Assembly (NCBI GenBank): GCA_963756455.1
Contig: CAVWNC010000001.1
Location: 186,001-250,000 of the forward strand
Source: DASQPA01 sp963756455
Lineage (GTDB): Bacteria > Acidobacteriota > Thermoanaerobaculia > Multivoradales > UBA5704
Length of the DNA: 64,000 nucleotides
Direction of reading: 5' to 3'
A program made the position numbers and the translations under genes. Of this stretch, positions 57,954 to 64,000 are shown one piece after another. Under the pieces are notes generated by a model. That model ran no database searches. It was given only the letters and a program-made list of their open reading frames with translations, and was not told the origin of the DNA. Position 1 is the first letter of the stretch. Every line of letters begins with the position of its first letter.

Positions 57954-59134
57954 GCCCGGTCGACCTCGAGGTGCGGCTGGCGCCGCTCGATCCCCTGCTC
58001 TTCGGCGACAACCGCTCGGCGCGGGCGGGCGTCGACCACGCTCTCGCCGACCAGGATCCCTCCCCGGCCACCCTCTACGGCGCGATCGGCGCCCGCATCG
58101 CCCAGGCGCTCGGCGCCGGCGGCAAGGCCGGCTGGGGTCCGGCGGCGCCGGTTCTCGGCGGCTTTCGTGCCGGGCTGGGCGACGAGGCGCCGGCCGGTGC
58201 CGAGCTCCTCGGCTGGACCCTCGCCGACCCGGCGGGGAAGCGGTGGTTCCCGCGGCCCCTCCACTGCCGCCTGGAGGAGGTGGGAGAGAGCGTCTTCGCC
58301 CTCCCCCCGCTCCGGCCGGCGGCGGAGGCGGATGCGTTCCCCTCGTCCCTGGCGTTCCCCCGCCGGTTGACCGCGGCCGATCCTCCCGACCTGCCGCCGG
58401 CGGACGAGATCGAGAGCCCGCTTTTGGTCGAGCACGATCTCCTGGAGGAGATCCTCACCGCCGGGATCGAGCCGCGGACCCGCGATCTCCGGCCGTCTCT
58501 CCGCGCGCCGCAGGCGCTCTACCGGCCGGAGGTCCGCCCCGGCCTCGCCATGGACAACGACTCGAACACCGCGGCCGAGGGCCGGCTCTTCTCCCGCCCC
58601 TACCGCCGGTTCGCGGGCGGCCTCGGTCCCGGGGCGACCGGCTACGAGACGACGCGCTTTCTCGCCTGGTACCGGGTGCTCCAGCTCCCCGCCGGGGCTC
58701 CCGCGAGCTTCGACGGCACCGGCTTTCTCGGCGGAGACCGCCGGCGGGCGGAGCTCGCCTTCACGCCGGTCGGGGAGCGGCCCCTGCCGGAGCTTCATAA
58801 GGCCGTCGCCGCCGCCGCCCCCGAGAGCGCGGGCTGGCTCGCCTACCTCCTCACGCCCACCTTGGCGGCGCGGCCGGTCTCCCTCGCGGGGAGGGAGCCG
58901 ATAGCGGCCGCCCTCGGCCGGCCCTTCCCGGTGAGCGGCTGGGATGCGGCGGCGGAAGGGCCAAGGCCGATCCTCACCCTGATCCCTGCCGGCTCGGTCT
59001 TCTTCTTCACTTGGGAGGAGAGCCAGGGACCGGACGCGCGCCCGGCCTTTCTGGAGAAGTATTGGCTGAGCTCGGTCGCCGGCCCCTACCGGCACGCCGG
59101 GTTCGGCCGGGTCCTCCTGGGAGTCTGGCGATGA
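57950..59134 (+). CDS. cmr3: Cmr3 (Cas5-type RAMP subunit)
   Basis: A 394-residue RAMP protein expected to bind the crRNA 5' handle next to Cas10. Seen: the Cmr3-type start VRLAPLDPLLFGDNRSARAG, PSPATLYGAIGARIAQALG, YRPEVRPGLAMDNDSNTAAE (insertion loop), LFSRPYRRFAG and the Gly-rich C-terminal RHAGFGRVLLGVWR. GTG 57950 overlaps the cas10 stop (GTGA); the ATG of the next gene overlaps its own stop. Confidence 0.85.
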   Translation: MSPVDLEVRLAPLDPLLFGDNRSARAGVDHALADQDPSPATLYGAIGARIAQALGAGGKAGWGPAAPVLGGFRAGLGDEAPAGAELLGWTLADPAGKRWFPRPLHCRLEEVGESVFALPPLRPAAEADAFPSSLAFPRRLTAADPPDLPPADEIESPLLVEHDLLEEILTAGIEPRTRDLRPSLRAPQALYRPEVRPGLAMDNDSNTAAEGRLFSRPYRRFAGGLGPGATGYETTRFLAWYRVLQLPAGAPASFDGTGFLGGDRRRAELAFTPVGERPLPELHKAVAAAAPESAGWLAYLLTPTLAARPVSLAGREPIAAALGRPFPVSGWDAAAEGPRPILTLIPAGSVFFFTWEESQGPDARPAFLEKYWLSSVAGPYRHAGFGRVLLGVWR

Positions 59135-60501
59135 AGCTTCAAGCGGGCGAGCAGCTCCTCCGTCTGGAGGTCCTGTCCCCGGCCCACCTGGGCGCGGCGG
59201 AAGGGGAGGCCGCGCTCGATCGGCCGACCCAGAAGGAGTCCCGCTTCGGGCTGCCCTACCTGCCCGACTCGGCCCTCAAGGGGGTCCTCGCCGGGAGCTA
59301 CGGCAATGTCCCGGTCGACGCCCCGCAGGCAGGGGAGAAGGCTTGGGAGCGGGAGCGGCTCTTCGGCTCGCCCGACCGGCGCGGGCGGAGCGGCCGGCCC
59401 GGTCCCCTGGTGTTCGGCAACGGCGAGCTGCTCTGCTTTCCCTTCCCGGGGGCGGAGAGCGAGCCGGCCTGGATCTTCCCGGCCCTCTCGGTCGCCCGCT
59501 TTCTGCGTTTCGCGACGGGCGGGGAGGCGCCGGCCTCGGCCGCCCCGGCCCTCGCCGTCCTGCGCTGGGTGGAGGGCTCGCGCGGCGGGCGCCAAGCCTT
59601 CGCCTGGCCCGCTTTGCCCGCGCTCGCGGCCGCCGCCGACCTCGTCCCCCTGACCGGCGGCTCGGTCCACCGGGACGGCCCCGTCCTGGTGGCCCAGCTC
59701 CGGCGCCTGGCCGGCCCCTCGCTCCCCGCCACGGCCCCTCTGGTGGTCGCCGCGAGCGAGCGCGCCGGTTTTCTCTGGCGGCTCGCGGCGGAACGCCGGG
59801 TGCTCACCGCTCTCGACGCCGGGTCCGGGGTGGTGACCGCGGGCACTCTGCGCGCCGTCGAGCTGATCCCGCCGGGCGCGATCTTCCTCTCCCTCGTGAG
59901 CTGCCAGGAAGGCGCCGAGGAGGGAGCCATCCGCGAGCGCCTCCTCCAGGTCGGCGCCTGGGAGGGCCTGGGCTTCGGCTGGCTCCGCCCGAGCCTCCTC
60001 GATCCGAGCGGACCCCTCGCGGCCCCCGCTGCCGGCCCCACCGCCGCCGCGGGCCGGAGCCGGCGAGTCCCTCCGGACGAGGGCAGGATTCTCCTCGCCA
60101 TGCACGCGGCGATCCGCCGGCTCCACGACAGCGAGGAGCCGGCGAAGCTCAAGGCCGCGGTCCACTCGGCGATCGACCATTTCGGCTCGCGGGCGCAAGG
60201 GGCGGGACTGCCGGCGGCGCTGTCCTTCGAGCTCGCCAAGGCCCGGCCGGGCCATTCCGAGCCCAAGCTGGAGGCGCGCGCCCATCGCTGGCTCCTCCGC
60301 ACGCTCCTCCTCGCCGCCGACGAGCCCGAGCCGCTCGCCGGCCCGAGCGAGCCCCTCCTCGGCTGGCTGGGGACCGCCCCCTTCTCCCCCGGGGCGATCG
60401 AGGCGCGGCGCGACCTCCTCCTCGCCCGCTGGCGCTGGCTCCGCCGCTTCGCGGAGCTCGGTCTCGACGAGGTGGAAGATGAGGAAGGAGCCGGGGTATG
60501 A
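59131..60501 (+). CDS. Cmr4-like RAMP fused to Cmr5-like domain
   Basis: A 456-residue protein. Residues 1-295 are Cas7-like: LEVLSPAHLGAAEGEAALDR (D30 lies where Cmr4 has its RNA-cleaving Asp), FGLPYLPDSALKGVLAG, RERLFGSPDRRG, GNGELLCFPFPG and GAWEGLGFGWLRPS. A Pro/Ala/Gly linker (about 295-313) leads to an all-helical part of 140 residues: LHDSEEPAKLKAAVHSAIDH, GAGLPAALSFELAKARPGHS, LLLARWRWLRRFAELGLDE. This matches the small-subunit Cmr5 pattern (sGL-alaF, terminal W-L-rrfaE). A Cas7-Cas11 type fusion inside a III-B operon is unusual, and a separate canonical Cmr4 lies at 63608. Coupled to both neighbours by ATGA overlaps. Confidence 0.75.
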   Translation: MKLQAGEQLLRLEVLSPAHLGAAEGEAALDRPTQKESRFGLPYLPDSALKGVLAGSYGNVPVDAPQAGEKAWERERLFGSPDRRGRSGRPGPLVFGNGELLCFPFPGAESEPAWIFPALSVARFLRFATGGEAPASAAPALAVLRWVEGSRGGRQAFAWPALPALAAAADLVPLTGGSVHRDGPVLVAQLRRLAGPSLPATAPLVVAASERAGFLWRLAAERRVLTALDAGSGVVTAGTLRAVELIPPGAIFLSLVSCQEGAEEGAIRERLLQVGAWEGLGFGWLRPSLLDPSGPLAAPAAGPTAAAGRSRRVPPDEGRILLAMHAAIRRLHDSEEPAKLKAAVHSAIDHFGSRAQGAGLPAALSFELAKARPGHSEPKLEARAHRWLLRTLLLAADEPEPLAGPSEPLLGWLGTAPFSPGAIEARRDLLLARWRWLRRFAELGLDEVEDEEGAGV

Positions 60502-61298
60502 GCAAGGTGATGTTCGTGACGGTCGGCACGTCGCTCTTCCACTCGGCGACGTGGGAGTGGGTCGAGGGGATGCGGGTCGAGGTGGCTCCCTACGAGGGAT
60601 GGACGAAGGACGACGAGCTGCTCCAGAATCCCGAACGGCGAAAGTCGACCCGAGACGCGGCCTGCATCATGGATGGGCTCAAGAATCGGCTCGACCTGGA
60701 AAACGCTCGTACCTGGGCCAGCCGCCTCCCGAAACGCCTCTTGGCAGGAGAGCCCGAGCCCCATACTTTCGTGCGCTACAGCGCCGAATTGGCGACGATC
60801 CTCAAGCTCGCGGACAGGGAAAACGGGGGGAATGAGCGGTTGGGCGATTTCCTCTGCTCCTACGAAGCGATCCATTTCGTTTGTGATCCCAAGCGGTATG
60901 ACGAGAAACGGAGCCTCACGCAGGTCGCCGCCGTTCACCTGGCTCGCTATGTCAACGAGATCGCGAAAGAAGAGAAAGCGGAGGAGTGCCTGATCCCGGG
61001 TCTTTCCAGCCACCGGAAGGACGATCTCCTGGCGGACTCGAATACCAGTGGTTTGAGGCTCCTTGCGGAAACGCTCCGCCAGGCGAGCGCGGCTCACCAA
61101 CAGGTGGACATCCTCCTCTCCGGCGGCTACAAGATCTATGGGATCTTCCTCGCTCCGCTGCTTCAGGACTCCCGGTTCCGCATGGCTTACATCCACGAGG
61201 AAGGCGAGCTCTTGCTGACCTTGCAGGGCGCTGGGGAGGAGGACGAGGGCATCTGGGCAGAGATGGGCCGCAAGGTCGGCCTTTGGGTAAGACCATGA
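60498..61298 (+). CDS. CARF-type CRISPR-associated protein without visible nuclease domain
   Basis: A 266-residue protein. The N-terminus VMFVTVGTSLFHSATWEW is the first strand and ligand loop of CARF proteins (Csx1/Csm6/APE2256 type), and VDILLSGGYKIYGIFLAPLL is the second ligand-binding motif. This predicts binding of cyclic oligoadenylate made by Cas10. No HEPN R-x4-H and no PD-(D/E)xK motif is found. It may be a ring nuclease, or the sensor half of a two-gene effector with the next gene. Overlaps by ATGA at both ends imply fixed stoichiometry. Confidence 0.8.
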   Translation: MSKVMFVTVGTSLFHSATWEWVEGMRVEVAPYEGWTKDDELLQNPERRKSTRDAACIMDGLKNRLDLENARTWASRLPKRLLAGEPEPHTFVRYSAELATILKLADRENGGNERLGDFLCSYEAIHFVCDPKRYDEKRSLTQVAAVHLARYVNEIAKEEKAEECLIPGLSSHRKDDLLADSNTSGLRLLAETLRQASAAHQQVDILLSGGYKIYGIFLAPLLQDSRFRMAYIHEEGELLLTLQGAGEEDEGIWAEMGRKVGLWVRP

Positions 61299-62326
61299 GC
61301 GATCCGATACCCACAGGTGCAGCATCCCCAGGGGCTCTGCTTCCTGATTCCTGCCCCTTGGCAAACCTTCCCATTCTGGCTCAGAATGTCAAGAACGGGA
61401 TCTTTCCACCGAACCTCGCCTCAGACAAGCGCTTTCTCCTGCTCGACGCCTGGCTTCATTGGGCGCAGAGCAATGAAGCGAAGCCACGGATGCACTGGCA
61501 GTACCTGGCCGGCCAGCCGTTCCAGGATCGTGACAGCTATGTGTTGGAGCTCTGGCGCTCGATCGTCGACGCCGACGGCAAGAATCACGACCTCCTGGGT
61601 TTTCTCAAGGAACGCTTTGGCTCCCGTGAATACTACGGTCGCCATTTCTTTGGTTGGTTCTTGAGCCGGTTCGATCTCGGCGCGGCCTGCCGTGTCTTCC
61701 CTGAAGCCAGGCTGGCACGGGCTCTTCCGTGGTGCCTTGCGGTGTTGGCACTCGTCGCCGAGGCGAGCTGCTTTCACTTGTATGGGTTCAACTACACGGC
61801 TTCGCTCTGCGCCGTTCTGCTGCTCCTTGCTACCCTGCCTCTTCTCGGATGGATTTCGGGTCTGCCCTCTCACGCCTTCGTGCAGTCCCTGATTCCCCGG
61901 CTCGCCGCGACCGTCGGATTCGGCTATGTGTTTTTCGTCAGCACTCCCCAGAGCGTCTGGGCGCTCCGGCATTCCTTATGGGTCGACGCGCATTGGCCCT
62001 GGGCTCTGCTCCTGCTCCTCGGCGGCGCCCAGCTCTTCATCGTGCTGCATATCTACCGCAGGGTCTATCCCGCGCCGCGGCTGGGTGTCCTCTTCTGGCG
62101 CGCCTTGAACCTCCTGGTGCTCGCGATCGGCTATTCGAGCGCCGGCCTGCTTCTCGCGGCGCCCGTGCTGTTCTCTCCGTCCTTCCTCTACTCTTCGGGG
62201 ACCGGGGAGTTTCCCCATCCAGGCGCTGCCTTCCACCACCTCGCCCTTCTCGCCGCGATCGCCCTGAACCTGGGGGTGATCCTGCAACTCGCGTGGGATG
62301 AAAAACCTTTGACGGAGCCTTTGTGA
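61295..62326 (+). CDS. Type III CRISPR-associated six-helix membrane protein (candidate effector)
   Basis: A 343-residue protein. The N-terminal 145 residues are soluble and rich in Trp, Phe and charged residues (FLLLDAWLHWAQSNEAKPRM, YVLELWRSIVDADGKNHDLL, SREYYGRHFFGWFLSRFD). Six hydrophobic segments follow: WCLAVLALVAEASCF, LCAVLLLLATLPLLGWI, LAATVGFGYVFFVS, WALLLLLGGAQLFIVLHI, ALNLLVLAIGYSSAGLLLAA and LALLAAIALNLGVILQLAW. No known enzymatic motif or CARF motif is seen. It is translationally coupled to the CARF gene and lies inside the effector operon between Cmr subunits. Likely role: membrane-acting abortive-infection effector controlled by the CARF protein (inference). Confidence 0.75.
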   Translation: MSDPIPTGAASPGALLPDSCPLANLPILAQNVKNGIFPPNLASDKRFLLLDAWLHWAQSNEAKPRMHWQYLAGQPFQDRDSYVLELWRSIVDADGKNHDLLGFLKERFGSREYYGRHFFGWFLSRFDLGAACRVFPEARLARALPWCLAVLALVAEASCFHLYGFNYTASLCAVLLLLATLPLLGWISGLPSHAFVQSLIPRLAATVGFGYVFFVSTPQSVWALRHSLWVDAHWPWALLLLLGGAQLFIVLHIYRRVYPAPRLGVLFWRALNLLVLAIGYSSAGLLLAAPVLFSPSFLYSSGTGEFPHPGAAFHHLALLAAIALNLGVILQLAWDEKPLTEPL

Positions 62327-62335
62327 GGTCGGGAC

Positions 62336-63592
62336 ATGGCACATCTGGACTTTGAGCTGCGCTTTGTCTCCCCAGCCTTTCTGGGCGCGATGCCAGACGG
62401 CGTGAAACTCGTGCGGCACATGAAGAAGAATCGGGTTGGGCCACCGACAGAGGAATCCGCCGAGCCTCCCTACTATCCCGTTGACCCTCTCGGGGTGCGG
62501 ATTCCCAGCCTGCGCGGTGTGCTCGAGTTCTGGTACCGCGCCCTGCACGGGCAGGTCTCGCCGTCCCAGGTTTTCGAGCGGCAGGAGGCTGTTTTCGGTT
62601 CGGCCCGGTCGGGGCAGGGCATACGCCTCCGTCCCTTGGGCGCTCCTCACTTCAAGAGCGGTGAGCTGCGCTTCGGTGGCCATCCACGGCACTCCTTTGT
62701 GTATCTCGGCTATGGCCCCCTCCAACCCATCACGATTCCGCACCCGCGTTGGCGGGACGGTGAGCCCCTTGCCAGCACCTACAACAAGAACCAGTGCCGC
62801 GACGCGGTTCTGATCGAGGGCGAACCCTCCCGGTTCTCTTTCCGCGCGGAAGGCACGCCCCTCCAACGGAAAGAGCTCCGGCGCGCCTTGGTCCTGCTCC
62901 ATCTGTTCGGCGGCCTGGGCTCCCGTTCGCGGCGAGGTTGGGGCTCGGTCGAGGTTGGGGTCGCGGATCTGGAGGCGCCGCCGAGCACCGGCACGGAGGA
63001 CTGGGTGAGAAGGCTCCTTCAGAGTGCGCTTGGCGAAACCTCCTTCCCGCCGCCGACCGTAGGACAACTTCCGCAATTCTCCGCGCTTGGTCCGCAGTCC
63101 AGAATCTACGTGACGAAACCGCTTTCCGGGAGCTACGAGTCGGTCCTCTTGAAATTCCATGAGCATTTCAAGCGCGTCCGCGCCTGGATAAGCGACGATC
63201 GCTCTAAAGTTACTGTCGCCGACCACGACCTGGAGCTCGCCGATGCGCAAAACCCCGGGCTTGGAGTCCGGGCAGTCCCGGCCCGGCTGGCATTCGGCAT
63301 GCCCTACTCTCCCAAGAGCAAGAGCAAGGACTGGAACATCGAGTACATCGGGCGAGTCCCGGGGCAGAAAGACGATGTGCTCCGCCGCGCCTCACCACTG
63401 TTCCTCAAGGTTCACCGGCTCGGGAAAGACCTCCATCTCGGCATCGCCCTCTTTCTCGAATCCAAGTTCTTCGGCGATCCGAAGGTTGAAATCGGGGCGA
63501 AAGGCATGCCTCTCACCCAGCCCTTCCCAGGCTATGACGCAGTTCTCGAGTTTTTCGATTCCCCCGATTGGAGACCCGTCGGCCTCCCGTAG
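62336..63592 (+). CDS. cmr1: Cmr1 (Cas7-type RAMP subunit)
   Basis: A 418-residue RAMP protein. Cmr1 features: LDFELRFVSPAFLGAMPDGV at the start, VRIPSLRGVLEFWYRALHGQ (the Cmr1 RG-LrfWwRal motif), ERQEAVFGSARSGQG and a YLGYGPLQP region; GGLGSRSRRGWGSVEV is the second Gly-rich loop. The C-terminal half (MPYSPKSKSKDWNIEYIGRV, RRASPLFLKVHRLGKDLHLG) is the second RAMP fold. Cmr1 caps the 3' end of the complex and takes part in target RNA binding. It follows the membrane gene by 9 bases with a GAGGTCGGGAC ribosome site. Confidence 0.88.
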   Translation: MAHLDFELRFVSPAFLGAMPDGVKLVRHMKKNRVGPPTEESAEPPYYPVDPLGVRIPSLRGVLEFWYRALHGQVSPSQVFERQEAVFGSARSGQGIRLRPLGAPHFKSGELRFGGHPRHSFVYLGYGPLQPITIPHPRWRDGEPLASTYNKNQCRDAVLIEGEPSRFSFRAEGTPLQRKELRRALVLLHLFGGLGSRSRRGWGSVEVGVADLEAPPSTGTEDWVRRLLQSALGETSFPPPTVGQLPQFSALGPQSRIYVTKPLSGSYESVLLKFHEHFKRVRAWISDDRSKVTVADHDLELADAQNPGLGVRAVPARLAFGMPYSPKSKSKDWNIEYIGRVPGQKDDVLRRASPLFLKVHRLGKDLHLGIALFLESKFFGDPKVEIGAKGMPLTQPFPGYDAVLEFFDSPDWRPVGLP

Positions 63593-63607
63593 CTTTCCGG
63601 AGAGATC

Positions 63608-64000
63608 ATGAACTATCACTTCGCCCTCCTCTTCTATCAACCCATCACTCCGCTCCACGTCGGTTGCGGGCAGGACGTGGGGGTCGTCGACCTGCCGGTC
63701 ATCCGGGAGCGGACGACGGGATATCCCTTCCTTCCCGGCTCGGGCATCCGCGGCAGCGTGCGGGCGCTCTGCGAGGAGCACGAGCGCGAGGCGCGCCCGG
63801 GCGGGGACGCCGCCGAGGCGGCCGGTGCGGAGAAGCCTCCGGCGCAGCGCCGCGAGACGGATTCCCTTTTCGGCCCTGCCGCGAGCGCGGAGGACGAGGG
63901 GGAGGAGCGCTATGCGGGGTGCGTCGCCGTCCACGACGCCCGTCTCCTGCTCTTCCCCGTCCGCTCCGATCAGCAACTGTTTCTCTGGATCACCTGTCCG
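63608..64000 (+). CDS. cmr4: Cmr4 (Cas7, canonical), partial at window end
   Basis: 131 residues are visible. LLFYQPITPLHVGCGQDVGV, then VDLPVIRERTTGYPFLPGSG and IRGSVRALCEEHE is the typical Cmr4 start, with the catalytic Asp in GVVDLPV. DSLFGPA and GCVAVHDARLLLFPVRS follow as expected. A Gly/Ala/Glu-rich insertion (residues about 62-75) is present. ATG 63608 follows CCGGAGAG. The C-terminal half lies beyond the window. Presence of this normal Cmr4 means the 59131 protein is an extra Cas7-like subunit. Confidence 0.9.
   Translation, partial: MNYHFALLFYQPITPLHVGCGQDVGVVDLPVIRERTTGYPFLPGSGIRGSVRALCEEHEREARPGGDAAEAAGAEKPPAQRRETDSLFGPAASAEDEGEERYAGCVAVHDARLLLFPVRSDQQLFLWITCP

Noticed and set aside
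61160..61290. HEPN RNase motif at the end of the CARF protein
   Set aside because: No R-x4-H is present; the nearest pattern (RQASAAH near residue 195) has five residues between.

Overview
The window is high-GC bacterial chromosome with long intergenic hairpins, many duplicated small modules and many toxin-antitoxin pairs. Class I lanthipeptide-type leaders, secreted subtilases, DUF4388/roadblock/MglA-type signalling genes, twin-arginine-exported enzymes and zinc-finger or HTH proteins with TPR arrays suggest an Acidobacteriota-like soil or sediment organism. No marker gene (rRNA, ribosomal protein, tRNA) is present, so this is inference. Several well-conserved genes carry a single frameshift (lhgO, a REC-DUF4388 protein, a secreted protein, a nuclease-like gene, a transposase). 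Some may be assembly errors.

Layout. 0-6.5 kb is metabolic: a partial hypothetical, pdxH, lhgO, a Tat amidase and a GT39-like glycosyltransferase. 6.6-13.2 kb is accessory: a small secreted LWG-motif peptide, a TPR regulator, a lanthipeptide precursor, a lower-GC frameshifted nuclease-like gene, and a secreted protein with a subtilase. 13.2-22.1 kb is a graveyard of repeated modules: a group II intron reverse transcriptase relic, DUF433/DUF5615, three Uma2 copies in stages of decay, two vapB copies with broken vapC, an IS1182-family element with CTAG target duplication, UPF0175/DUF3368, and two copies of an unknown gene with a Pro/Thr-rich tail. 22.2-31.3 kb holds pepF, an HTH protein, a cyclic-peptide-type ABC exporter with a second lanthipeptide-like precursor nearby, a DMT transporter, murJ and DinB. 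31.4-43.8 kb is signalling and envelope: a pseudo-receiver-DUF4388 protein, a secreted metalloprotease joined to a predicted beta-barrel, an MglA-like GTPase with two roadblock proteins, a Tat aldo/keto reductase, a hybrid histidine kinase and a second GT39-like protein. 43.9-52.4 kb is accessory again: RelE-like toxin, HTH-TPR regulator, second LWG peptide, a MITE-like palindrome, an array of 22-bp palindromes, pterin dehydratase, a third copy of the Pro/Thr-tail family, and FitAB and Phd/PIN pairs.

52.5-64 kb is a type III-B-like CRISPR-Cas locus. Two CRISPR arrays (9 and 8 repeats of 37 bp) lie in a tandemly duplicated unit of flanking gene, leader, array and terminal palindrome. A tightly overlapping operon follows: cas10, cmr3, a protein that looks like a Cmr4-Cmr5 fusion, a CARF-type protein without a visible nuclease domain, a six-helix membrane protein, cmr1, and a canonical cmr4 cut by the window edge. 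Cas10 lacks an N-terminal HD domain and has AGDE in place of GGDD. The CARF plus membrane-protein pair, translationally coupled inside the effector operon, is the best candidate for an undescribed system: a cyclic-oligoadenylate-gated membrane effector. No cas1, cas2, cas6 or cmr6 is visible; they may lie beyond the right edge.
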